Source: Bacteroidaceae bacterium (lineage in GTDB: Bacteria; Bacteroidota; Bacteroidia; Bacteroidales; Bacteroidaceae). From it: a stretch of 15,990 bases of DNA. The stretch lies in contig JAQWAN010000011.1 in NCBI GenBank assembly GCA_028707655.1, positions 1,973 to 17,962 of the forward strand, in the 5' to 3' direction. Below, piece by piece: positions 7,458 through 14,726 of this stretch; position 1 is the stretch's first letter, and every line of letters begins with the position of its first letter. Position numbers and translations under genes: made by a program. The notes beneath the pieces are model-generated. The model saw only the letters and a program-made list of their open reading frames with translations. It did not search any database and was not told where the DNA came from.

Positions 7458-8966
7458 TTATTTGTTCATCTCTAACATCTGTTCTAAATATTCGCGCGTA
7501 TTACTTAAGCGAGGTATTTTATGTTGTCCTCCAAGTTTCCCTTTTTCTTTTAACCAATCGTGGAAAAGATCTTTTCGTGCAACAATAATCTCTAAAGGTT
7601 GTAGCGTTATATTTTTACTACGTTTTGCCTCGTAGTCTGAATTAATGGTTTGCAAGGTTTGGTCTAACAGTTTAGCAAATTCGGGTAGAGAAGCTGGTTC
7701 CTTCTCAAATTCGATGAGCCATTGATGGCGACATTTGGCTTGCGCATCCATAAAAACAGGAGCTGCAGAATAATCACGAATCAGTGCACCTGTTGTCTGA
7801 CACGCCTTAGCCAACCCTTTCTCTGCATTATCTACAATTAACTCTTCACCAAAAGCATTGATAAAATGTTTCGTGCGACCAGTGATAATAAACTTATAGG
7901 GCGATTTTTGTGTGAAACGAACCGTATCTCCAATCAAATAGCGCCATAGGCCACCAGATGTACTAATTACCATTGCGTAGTTCTTATCCACTTCAACAGC
8001 TGTTAGTGGGATTATTTCTGGGTTTTCCTTCTCTAATTCTTCGAAAGGGATAAACTCATAGAAAACTCCATAATCTATCATCAGTAACATGGCTGGGTCG
8101 CTCAGGTCGTTTTGACAACCAAAAAAGCCTTCACTTGCATTGTATGTTTCCATATAATGCATATTATCCTTCTGGATAAGTTGTTTATATTGTTCCAAAT
8201 AGGGAGTAAAGCACACACCTCCATGAAAGAAGACTTCTAGATTAGGCCAGACCTGTTCTACTGTTTCCTCTCCAGCATTGGCTAATACCTCTTTTAATAC
8301 GGCTAGCATCCAAGAGGGTACACCCGATATATTGGTAATATTTGTATGCAGTGTGCTTTCCGCAATGCATTTCATCTTGGTCTCAAAATCACTCATTAGA
8401 GCTATCTCTTTGCTCGGCGTGCGAATTAAGTTGGCTAGGGGATTGATGTTTTCAATCAAAATAGCAGATAGATCGCCTACAAGACTTTTGGGTAGGTTAT
8501 AGTTGGGACTATGACTACCGCCTAGAATTAAGCCCTTACCGTCAAATAATTGACTGTTTGGATTGCTCGCTAGATAAAGAGAAACACAATCTCTTCCTCC
8601 TGCATAATGGGTGTCTTGGAGAATATCTTTACTAACGGGTATAAATTTACTCTTATCGTTTGTGGTGCCAGATGACTTGGCATACCATTTTACTGTTGAA
8701 GGCCAAAGGACATCTTTTTCTCCATGTCTCATTCGTTCAACAAAAGGTTTTATGTCATCGTATGTTTGTAGTGGGACACGCTCTTGAAACTCCTGATAGC
8801 TTCTTATGGTGGCGTATTTATATTTATCTCCCCACTCTGTATGTGAAGCTTTTTGGATTAGTTGCCAGAAAACATTTGCTTGAAGTTCTTCCGCTTTTTT
8901 ATCGTAAAGAGAGATTTCTTTTAATCTTAAAGCAAAAAGAGGCTTAAGTATATTCGTAAAATTCAT
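7458..8966 (-). CDS. GH3 family (auxin-responsive promoter type) acyl-adenylating protein
   Basis: A 502-residue cytosolic protein of the GH3 branch of the ANL adenylate-forming superfamily. Plant members join amino acids to hormones such as jasmonate and auxin through acyl-adenylates. Visible motifs: the ATP P-loop SSGTTNDKSK (98-107), YNASEG (275-280), a W-R-Y-x-x-G-D block (341-347), and the hinge-like GRTKHFINAFGE (363-374). A C-terminal lid carries LGGQHKIPR with K483. All ATP-site features look intact. The bacterial substrate is unknown; a carboxylic acid joined to an amine or amino acid is expected from the family. The gene is apparently single, with a -7 element at 8993-9000, and its stop lies 5 bases from that of mnmA. 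Nothing nearby identifies the acid substrate. Confidence 0.88.
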   Translation of the reverse strand: MNFTNILKPLFALRLKEISLYDKKAEELQANVFWQLIQKASHTEWGDKYKYATIRSYQEFQERVPLQTYDDIKPFVERMRHGEKDVLWPSTVKWYAKSSGTTNDKSKFIPVSKDILQDTHYAGGRDCVSLYLASNPNSQLFDGKGLILGGSHSPNYNLPKSLVGDLSAILIENINPLANLIRTPSKEIALMSDFETKMKCIAESTLHTNITNISGVPSWMLAVLKEVLANAGEETVEQVWPNLEVFFHGGVCFTPYLEQYKQLIQKDNMHYMETYNASEGFFGCQNDLSDPAMLLMIDYGVFYEFIPFEELEKENPEIIPLTAVEVDKNYAMVISTSGGLWRYLIGDTVRFTQKSPYKFIITGRTKHFINAFGEELIVDNAEKGLAKACQTTGALIRDYSAAPVFMDAQAKCRHQWLIEFEKEPASLPEFAKLLDQTLQTINSDYEAKRSKNITLQPLEIIVARKDLFHDWLKEKGKLGGQHKIPRLSNTREYLEQMLEMNK

Positions 8967-8992
8967 GCAATTTAATTTTTCTAATTACTATG

Positions 8993-9000
8993 CAAAAGTA
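8993..9000 (-). promoter_or_regulatory. Candidate GH3-gene promoter -7 element
   Basis: Read on the minus strand this is TACTTTTG, a full match to TAnnTTTG, 26 bases upstream of the GH3 ATG. A TTG lies 16 bases further upstream (9019-9017), somewhat closer than the usual -33 spacing. The position in the only gap between rnc and this gene supports it. Confidence 0.45.
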
Positions 9001-9120
9001 ACATATTTTTCGAGAACAAGTATCTTATTGCTAAATATATGACAGGTTTGATGGAGCAATGTCTAGGATTGACAATGCTAAATAGAGTTTTGCACTTATT
9101 GGTAGGATAGGTGCTAGAAA

Positions 9121-9969
9121 TCAGTTAGAAACGGCTACTGAGTTTGTTGGTTGTTGTGCTTTGCTGTTCTCCTCGGAATTGCCGTGTTGGGCTTCTCGCT
9201 CCTCTTTGAGCTGTTGTAAGTTCAACTTAATCTCGTTGTCCGATTTAATGAAATGATGTGCAGCCTTTGCTGCTATTTGTTGCGACTCTCTTTTAGAGAA
9301 TCCGCGACCAATACCGCAAGAGATGTTTTCTATTCGTACTTCCGTTTCAAAAATCGGATTGTTCTCTTCATCTTTTGACTGTTCAACAAGTTTGAACTCG
9401 ATATGTACTTTGTTTTTTTGGGTCCACTCGATGAGCTTGGATTTGAAGTTAACCTCTTCTTTTGCCATCTTATCGATATTAAGATGCTCGGCAATCATTT
9501 TCTCCAGGATGAATCTTTTGCAATATTTATAGCCCCTATCTAGATAGATAGCGCCAATTAGTGCTTCAAAAGCATTCCCTAAGATGTAGTTGTTGTGTGT
9601 GTTATTCAGCGTGGTAAATTTGATAAGCTTGTCGAGCCCAATCTCTTTGCCCACTTTGTTTAGCGTTCCTCTCTTAACGATTTTAGAGCGTGTGTTGGTT
9701 AAGAATCCCTCTTGTTTAGTGTTGTATTTGAGAAATACAAATTCTGCCACAATAGAGTCTAAGATGGCATCTCCCAGAAATTCAAGACGCTCATTATTCT
9801 TGTAATCCTTTTTCCCCTTAAGTTGTTTGGTGTACGACTTATGGATAAAAGCCTCTTCATAGAGGGCTAGATTATGTGGATAAAATCCAAGTATCTTTTT
9901 AAAACAACAATAAGGCTCTTTATCTTTACGGAAAAAGAGCCTTATTGTATTTATAGTATTGTCTAACAA
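9121..9969 (-). CDS. rnc: Ribonuclease III
   Basis: Double-strand-specific endoribonuclease that processes rRNA precursors and structured mRNAs. The 282-residue protein has the RNase III signature ERLEFLGD (60-67, metal/catalytic residues E60, E63, D67) and a second block GNAFEALIGAIYLD (131-144, with E135). A double-stranded-RNA-binding domain spans about 174-245, ending AAKAAHHFI. The polar C-terminal tail (about 250-282) is longer than in E. coli (226 residues in total). At the position of the usual second Asp (E. coli D114) there is N132. The start is a TTG (9969-9967), 3 bases after the fabF stop and in the same frame; no ATG occurs in-frame before residue 158, so a non-ATG start is required. 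It is the last gene of the acpP-fabF-rnc operon. Confidence 0.94.
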   Translation of the reverse strand: MLDNTINTIRLFFRKDKEPYCCFKKILGFYPHNLALYEEAFIHKSYTKQLKGKKDYKNNERLEFLGDAILDSIVAEFVFLKYNTKQEGFLTNTRSKIVKRGTLNKVGKEIGLDKLIKFTTLNNTHNNYILGNAFEALIGAIYLDRGYKYCKRFILEKMIAEHLNIDKMAKEEVNFKSKLIEWTQKNKVHIEFKLVEQSKDEENNPIFETEVRIENISCGIGRGFSKRESQQIAAKAAHHFIKSDNEIKLNLQQLKEEREAQHGNSEENSKAQQPTNSVAVSN

Positions 9970-9972
9970 AAC

Positions 9973-11238
9973 TTAATCTGTGTATTTTTTTAGAATAACA
10001 CATGCATTGTGACCGCCAAAACCAAATGTGTTAGAAAGGCCAAAATTAACCGTTCTTTTTTGTGCTTTGTTGAATGTGAAATTCAAATTGTAATCAATGT
10101 TTTCATCGTCATCTCCCTCTTCATGATTGATGGTAGGTGGGATGATATCATTCTTCACAGCTAGAACCGTAGCAATTGCTTCTACAGCACCGGCTGCACC
10201 TAAAAGGTGACCAGTCATCGACTTTGTTGAACTAATATTTAATTCATATGCATGTTTTCCAAAGACATCCTTAATAGCTATTGCCTCTGAGACATCACCA
10301 ACAGGTGTAGATGTTCCATGTACATTGATATAGTCAATGTCATCTGAACTAATCTCTGCATCTTCCAATGCATTTCTCATTACCAATTTGGCTCCTACTC
10401 CTTCTGGATGCGAAGCTGTAATATGGTAAGCATCAGCCGAAAGCCCTGTTCCAACTAATTCTGCATAAATTTTTGCACCTCTTGCTTTTGCATGTTCTAG
10501 TTCCTCTAATATTAAGCAACCAGCACCTTCAGCCATTATAAAACCATCGCGACTAGCGCTAAATGGTCGTGATGCCTTTGTTGGCTCGTCATTTCTAGTA
10601 GAAATGGCGTGCATTGCATTGAAACCGCCTACACCCGATTCGGTGATAGCTGCTTCTGCACCTCCGGCAAGAATAATATTGGCTTTACCTAAGCGAATAT
10701 AGTTGAACGCATCAGCAATCGCATTGGATGAGGACGCACAAGCAGATGTTGTGGTAAAGTTTGGTCCTCTGAATCCGTACTTAATGGAAATGTGTCCGGT
10801 TACAATATCAGCAATCATTTTAGGAATAAAGAAAGGGTTAAACTTAGGCCCTGTTATATCTTTATTCTTTGCATAATTTTGTACTTCTTGGTCGAAGGTA
10901 TAAATACCACCAATCCCAACACCATAGATCACGCCAACTTTATCTAAGTTTTCGGTCTCTAAGTCTATTTTAGCATCCTCTACAGCTTCTTGTGCTGCAA
11001 TAACGCCAAATTGAGCGTAAGGATCCATTTTACGTGCTGTTTTACGATCTATAAAATCGCTTATATTAAGGTCTTTCACCTCGCACGCAAATTTAGTCTT
11101 GAAATTTGATGCGTCAAAATGTGTAATAGGCCCTGCACCGCTTACCCCTTTCAATAAATTATCCCAAAAAACTGGGATAGTGTTACCGATAGGTGTTAGA
11201 GCTCCAAGGCCTGTTACTACAACTCTTTTTAATTCCAT
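9973..11238 (-). CDS. fabF: 3-oxoacyl-[acyl-carrier-protein] synthase II
   Basis: Condensing enzyme of type II fatty acid synthesis: extends acyl-ACP by two carbons using malonyl-ACP, in the cytosol. At 421 residues it has normal length. The catalytic triad is visible as C167 in TTTSACASS, H308 in NVHGTSTP and H344 in MTGHLLGAAGA, with K339 in SSTKS. The glycine-rich GFGGHNA (406-412) near the C-terminus is the usual active-site edge. The Cys-His-His arrangement marks a FabF/FabB enzyme rather than FabH. It lies 16 bases downstream of acpP, its protein substrate carrier, and its TAA is followed 3 bases later by the rnc start. Nothing is missing or odd in the protein itself. Confidence 0.97.
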   Translation of the reverse strand: MELKRVVVTGLGALTPIGNTIPVFWDNLLKGVSGAGPITHFDASNFKTKFACEVKDLNISDFIDRKTARKMDPYAQFGVIAAQEAVEDAKIDLETENLDKVGVIYGVGIGGIYTFDQEVQNYAKNKDITGPKFNPFFIPKMIADIVTGHISIKYGFRGPNFTTTSACASSSNAIADAFNYIRLGKANIILAGGAEAAITESGVGGFNAMHAISTRNDEPTKASRPFSASRDGFIMAEGAGCLILEELEHAKARGAKIYAELVGTGLSADAYHITASHPEGVGAKLVMRNALEDAEISSDDIDYINVHGTSTPVGDVSEAIAIKDVFGKHAYELNISSTKSMTGHLLGAAGAVEAIATVLAVKNDIIPPTINHEEGDDDENIDYNLNFTFNKAQKRTVNFGLSNTFGFGGHNACVILKKYTD

Positions 11239-11254
11239 ATTAAGAAATTCTTAA

Positions 11255-11488
11255 TCAAGCGTTTTCTTGAATGTATGTAACTGCGTCACCTACTGTTCCA
11301 ATTGCTTCTGCTTTATCGTCTGGTATTTGAATGCTAAATTCTTTTTCAAATTCCATGATAAGCTCTACAGTGTCTAATGAATCAGCTCCTAAATCGTTAG
11401 TGAAACTTGCTTCCATTGTTACCTCAGATTCGTCAACACCTAGTTTATCAACGATAATACTTTTTACTTTTGATGCTATTTCAGACAT
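11255..11488 (-). CDS. acpP: Acyl carrier protein
   Basis: Small acidic carrier of growing fatty acyl chains. The 77-residue protein has the phosphopantetheine attachment site GADSLD with S37, inside the conserved block NDLGADSLDTVELIMEFE. It then shows the usual FSIQIPDDKAEAIGTVGDAVTYI. It is the first gene of the acpP-fabF-rnc operon. A candidate promoter lies at 11552-11582, giving a leader of roughly 55-60 bases. Length and residues are entirely typical, so it should be the housekeeping ACP. The same gene order and the divergent purN are, to my knowledge, common in Bacteroidales. Confidence 0.97.
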   Translation of the reverse strand: MSEIASKVKSIIVDKLGVDESEVTMEASFTNDLGADSLDTVELIMEFEKEFSIQIPDDKAEAIGTVGDAVTYIQENA

Positions 11489-11551
11489 AATTCTAAATTT
11501 TTAATTAGTATAATTGATATATTTGTTTTAATTTTAGCAATTTCGCGGCTA

Positions 11552-11582
11552 CAAAGGAATGAATATTTCTCGGTACAAACAA
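11552..11582 (-). promoter_or_regulatory. Candidate promoter of the acpP-fabF-rnc operon
   Basis: On the minus strand a TTTG-rich -33 region (TTTGTTTG, 11582-11575) is followed after about 16-20 bases by TTCCTTTG (11559-11552), which is one mismatch from TAnnTTTG. The spacing is acceptable and it lies in the divergent acpP-purN gap. Start-site mapping is lacking, so confidence is modest. Confidence 0.35.
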
Positions 11583-11599
11583 ACTTTTCTAGTATAAAG

Positions 11600-11629
11600 T
11601 TTGTATTTTTTGCACATTTTCTTCTTTTG
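11600..11629 (+). promoter_or_regulatory. Candidate purN promoter
   Basis: TTTG at 11600-11603 is followed after 18 bases by TTCTTTTG (11622-11629), one mismatch from TAnnTTTG. This would place the transcript start about 15-20 bases before the chosen purN ATG at 11654. The site covers the alternative TTG start at 11627, which argues for the downstream ATG as the true start. Confidence 0.3.
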
Positions 11630-11653
11630 TGTGCATTTGTTAAACTATTCAAT

Positions 11654-12226
11654 ATGACCAAAAATATAGCAATATTTGCCTCTGGCACAGGTACAAATGC
11701 TGAGAATCTGATTCGTTTCTTTGCAGATGAACCCGATACCGCCATCGTTTTACTCCTCTCTTCTAAGGCCGAGGCACCCGTCGTTGGTAAGGCCCGTCAA
11801 CATCATATCCCAGTAGAAATCTGTAGTAAGTTCTTTTTTACTGCCGCCTCTTCTCTCTTGCCATTGCTTGTACGTTATGAGGTACACTACATTCTCTTAG
11901 CTGGCTTTTTATGTTTTATACCCCCTTTTCTCCTTGCCGCTTTCCCCAAACGAATAGTCAATATACACCCTTCGTTATTGCCTAAGCATGGTGGTAAAGG
12001 TATGTATGGATTACATGTTCATACTGCTGTTTTACAGGAGCATGAAACGGTGTCGGGCATCACCATTCATCTTGTTAATGAGCACTACGACCAAGGCGCT
12101 ATTTTGTGTCAAAAGAGCTGCCCTGTTTATCCAACAGATAGTCCAGCAACATTGGCTGGTAGAGTGCATCTTTTGGAGAAAAAATGGTACCCCATAGCTG
12201 TAAAAGATGTTATAAAGGATAAATAA
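11654..12226 (+). CDS. purN: Phosphoribosylglycinamide formyltransferase (GAR transformylase)
   Basis: Transfers a formyl group from 10-formyl-tetrahydrofolate to GAR, the third step of purine synthesis. From the ATG at 11654 the protein has 190 residues and begins MTKNIAIFASGTGTN, the expected N-terminal beta strand plus phosphate-binding loop (SGTGTN, 10-15). The catalytic Asn and His are N103 and H105 in VNIHPSLLP, and the catalytic Asp is D146 in NEHYDQGAI. A start at the TTG at 11627 would add nine residues with no family support and would run into the likely promoter. The protein is a little shorter than the E. coli enzyme (212 residues), with a compact C-terminus. It diverges from acpP. 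No terminator was found after it. Confidence 0.95.
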   Translation: MTKNIAIFASGTGTNAENLIRFFADEPDTAIVLLLSSKAEAPVVGKARQHHIPVEICSKFFFTAASSLLPLLVRYEVHYILLAGFLCFIPPFLLAAFPKRIVNIHPSLLPKHGGKGMYGLHVHTAVLQEHETVSGITIHLVNEHYDQGAILCQKSCPVYPTDSPATLAGRVHLLEKKWYPIAVKDVIKDK

Positions 12227-12260
12227 TAGTTTAAATATCGTATAACAGAGTAAAAAATGT

Positions 12261-12268
12261 TACATTTG
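12261..12268 (+). promoter_or_regulatory. Candidate promoter -7 element of the murein-peptide gene group
   Basis: TACATTTG matches TAnnTTTG fully and lies 25 bases before the ATG of the NlpC/P60 gene, leaving a short leader. No -33 TTG is seen at the usual distance. It is the best site in the 67-base gap after purN. Confidence 0.4.
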
Positions 12269-12293
12269 CTAGTCATCCATTAATACTATTTCA

Positions 12294-13490
12294 ATGAAAA
12301 AAACGCTTATTTTTTCGCTGTTACTCATATTGCTGTTTTCTTGTACTGCATCGCCAGACCAACAGCAAAAAGTGAATGAACTTATTCAAAATGCATCGAA
12401 GGCTTTTGTACCAGATACGCGAGTAGCTATTTGTGATATCCACTCTACTATAGATGGATCTACAGTAACATTAACCGGGTATACTTCTACTCCTCCTCTT
12501 TTGGTTGTGTTAAATGACCTGTTGGAAAACGAAGACTATACCGTTGTAAACAACGTGGAGATATTGCCATCTATAGCTTTAGAAAAGAAGTATGGCGTGG
12601 TGAATCTATCGGTTATAACGATGCGTGCTGCACCTAGTTATTCAAGTGAAACATTAACACAAGCACTGCTCGGTCAACCCATTAAGATTTACCAAAAAGA
12701 TGGTTGGTACCGCATTCAGACTCCAGATGGTTATTTAGGATGGACCCATCGTTCAAGTATTGTGCCCATGACCAAAAGTGAGTTAGACGATTGGAACGCT
12801 GCAAAGAAAGTAGTAGTTATGTCTACGTATGCTTTCTCTCACGAAGCACCCACTGCACTTTCTGCTCGTGTAACCGATTTAGTTGCTGGAAACCGTTTAC
12901 GTTTTCTCGGTAAAGAGAAGGGGTATTATAAAGTGGCCTATCCCGACCATAAAGTAGCCTATGTTTCTTTTGTAGATGCTCTATTAGAAGAGGATTGGAA
13001 AAGCACGTTGAAACAAACCGCTAGTAGTATTATTGAAACAGCTCACTCTCTTATGGGGGTTCCCTATTTGTGGGGAGGTACTTCTACTAAATCGGTAGAT
13101 TGTAGTGGATTTGTGAAAACAGCCTTCTTTTTACATGGTATTATACTTCCACGTGATGCTTCGCAGATGGCTTATGTGGGTGAGCACTTAGATATAAAGA
13201 GTGATTTCTCTAACCTCAAACCAGGAGATTTACTTTTCTTTGGTAGAAAAGCCACTAAAGAGAAAAAAGCAAGAGTGATTCATGTTGGCCTATATTTAGG
13301 CAATAAACGTTTTATCCATGCACAAGGTCATGTGTTTGTGAGCAGCTTTGACCCAGCCGATCCAAAATATGATGCGTATAATCTTCATCGTTTGTTGTGG
13401 AGTACCCGTGTATTAGATTATATTGGCCAACCCGGCATTCAGAATATAACCACCAATCCTTACTATGCTGTTACACCCCAAAAAAAATAA
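12294..13490 (+). CDS. SH3/NlpC-P60 lipoprotein, probable gamma-D-glutamyl-diamino-acid endopeptidase
   Basis: A 398-residue lipoprotein with lipobox LFSC (lipidated C17). After a small N-terminal domain (about 26-100, BON-like appearance) there are two SH3b-like domains, about 103-158 (NLSVITMRAAPS to GYLGWTHRSS) and about 170-228. The NlpC/P60 peptidase domain covers about 238-375. Its catalytic residues are C270 in SVDCSGF, H330 in VIHVGLYLG and the third polar residue H342 in FIHAQGH. The SH3-SH3-NlpC/P60 layout is that of YkfC-like enzymes, which cut the bond between gamma-D-Glu and the diamino acid of murein peptides bearing a free N-terminal L-Ala. The cellular site is the outer membrane or the outer leaflet of the inner membrane. 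The next gene, a dipeptide epimerase 3 bases downstream, would act on its product, which strongly supports this role. Confidence 0.9.
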   Translation: MKKTLIFSLLLILLFSCTASPDQQQKVNELIQNASKAFVPDTRVAICDIHSTIDGSTVTLTGYTSTPPLLVVLNDLLENEDYTVVNNVEILPSIALEKKYGVVNLSVITMRAAPSYSSETLTQALLGQPIKIYQKDGWYRIQTPDGYLGWTHRSSIVPMTKSELDDWNAAKKVVVMSTYAFSHEAPTALSARVTDLVAGNRLRFLGKEKGYYKVAYPDHKVAYVSFVDALLEEDWKSTLKQTASSIIETAHSLMGVPYLWGGTSTKSVDCSGFVKTAFFLHGIILPRDASQMAYVGEHLDIKSDFSNLKPGDLLFFGRKATKEKKARVIHVGLYLGNKRFIHAQGHVFVSSFDPADPKYDAYNLHRLLWSTRVLDYIGQPGIQNITTNPYYAVTPQKK

Positions 13491-13493
13491 TTT

Positions 13494-14651
13494 ATGACGC
13501 AAAATAGACGACAGTTTCTACGCACTGCAGCTTTAGCATCGGTAGGAACAGGCTTAGCATTAAACAATGCTTTTGCACTGGATTCCATTTTACCCTTTAA
13601 TATCAACAGTAAAACAGGTATAGGAAAAGGTAAAATGAAACTGCGATTTTATTCGTATGAGTTACAATTAAAGCACGTATTTACAGTTGCTACCTTTTCA
13701 CGTAAAACCACTCCCGATGTACAAGTAGAGATAGAGTATGAGGGAGAGATAGGGTATGGAGAAGCTTCCCTTCCGCCATATTTAGGCGAAACAGTTGAAT
13801 CTACCATCTCCTTTTTGAAAGAGGTAGACCTTGGTCAATTCTCTAATCCCTTTTACATAGAAGATATTTTGAGCTATGTAGACCAGATTATGCCCGGTCG
13901 TACACCAGCAAAGGCAGCTATTGACATCGCTTTGCACGATTTAGTTGGTAAGCTGTTTGCACAGCCTTGGCATCGAATATTGGGACTCAACAAAGACAAA
14001 GAGATATCAACAACTTATACCATTGGAATCGATAAAGAGGAGATGGTAAAAGAGAAGACACGTGAGGTAAAAGGGCAGTTCAATGTTCTTAAAGTGAAAC
14101 TAGGTGGTGGAACCGATAAAGAGATGATTCGCGCCATTCGTTCTGTAACCGACGTACCTTTAGCGGTGGATGTTAATCAAGGATGGAAAGATAGAGAACA
14201 GGCCTTAGACATGATACATTGGCTCAAAGAGCAAGGTATTGTTATGGTAGAGCAACCCATGCCCAAAAAGCGCATAAAAGATATTTCTTGGCTCACCGAG
14301 CATAGTCCCCTTCCTGTTTTTGCCGATGAGTCGTTACAGCGCTTATCCGATATCCCTAAATTGCATGGCGTATATAGTGGTCTAAATATTAAACTAATGA
14401 AATGTACGGGTATGCACGAGGCTTGGAAGATGATGACCTTAGGACGTGCATTAGGTATGCGTATCATGATTGGTTGTATGACGGAGACCTCGTGTGCTGT
14501 CTCTGCTGCTGCACAAATGGCACCTGCTGTTGATTTTGCCGATTTAGATGGTAACCTCCTAATAGCCAATGACCTTTTCAAAGGAATGGTTGTCAAAAAA
14601 GGATTTATCACATTGAACGATTTACCAGGTATAGGTCTCACCAAATTGTAA
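13494..14651 (+). CDS. Dipeptide epimerase (L-Ala-D/L-Glu type), enolase superfamily, with twin-arginine-like leader
   Basis: A 385-residue enolase-superfamily enzyme that should interconvert L-Ala-D-Glu and L-Ala-L-Glu. The capping domain starts near residue 48 (MKLRFYSYEL). The barrel carries K200 and K202 in LKVKLG, metal ligands D226 (AVDVNQGW), E253 (VEQP) and D278 (FADES), the second-base region NIKLMK (K300), and a DLDG block (D350, D352). In known L-Ala-D/L-Glu epimerases that Asp-x-Asp block binds the dipeptide amino end. Residues 1-28 look like a Tat signal (NRRQFLRT, weak hydrophobic core, AFA before LD) with no lipobox. An alternative ATG at 13635 with a purine-rich AGGAAAAGG upstream would give a cytosolic 338-residue enzyme. 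The gene follows the NlpC/P60 gene by 3 bases, so the two are co-transcribed. Class is firm; location is uncertain. Confidence 0.9.
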   Translation: MTQNRRQFLRTAALASVGTGLALNNAFALDSILPFNINSKTGIGKGKMKLRFYSYELQLKHVFTVATFSRKTTPDVQVEIEYEGEIGYGEASLPPYLGETVESTISFLKEVDLGQFSNPFYIEDILSYVDQIMPGRTPAKAAIDIALHDLVGKLFAQPWHRILGLNKDKEISTTYTIGIDKEEMVKEKTREVKGQFNVLKVKLGGGTDKEMIRAIRSVTDVPLAVDVNQGWKDREQALDMIHWLKEQGIVMVEQPMPKKRIKDISWLTEHSPLPVFADESLQRLSDIPKLHGVYSGLNIKLMKCTGMHEAWKMMTLGRALGMRIMIGCMTETSCAVSAAAQMAPAVDFADLDGNLLIANDLFKGMVVKKGFITLNDLPGIGLTKL

Positions 14652-14669
14652 GTAAGATACATCTTGTTC

Positions 14670-14692
14670 CTCCGTTAACTCGTTTAACGGAG
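14670..14692 (+). terminator. Intercistronic hairpin, possible weak terminator or attenuator
   Basis: CTCCGTTAA and its exact complement TTAACGGAG form a 9-bp stem around the loop CTCGT, 18 bases after the epimerase stop. Only TTT follows, so strong termination is unlikely. It may be a weak terminator, an attenuator, or an mRNA-stabilising stem before the next gene. Confidence 0.45.
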
Positions 14693-14726
14693 TTTAAATA
14701 TCCATTGATCACTAAATTTAGGACAA

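Noticed and set aside
9056..9078. Stem-loop (7 of 8 pairs) downstream of rnc as a terminator
   Set aside because: One mismatch and no T tract on the minus strand; too weak to call.
11627..11653. Longer purN starting at TTG 11627
   Set aside because: The extra nine residues have no family support, the ATG at 11654 gives the canonical N-terminus, and the TTG lies in the candidate promoter.
11476..11745. Minus-strand 89-residue ORF across the acpP-purN gap
   Set aside because: It overlaps the starts of both acpP and purN and the divergent promoter region and has no recognisable content.
14177..14662. Minus-strand 161-residue ORF opposite the epimerase
   Set aside because: Shadow of a well-supported enolase-superfamily gene, with no recognisable domain.
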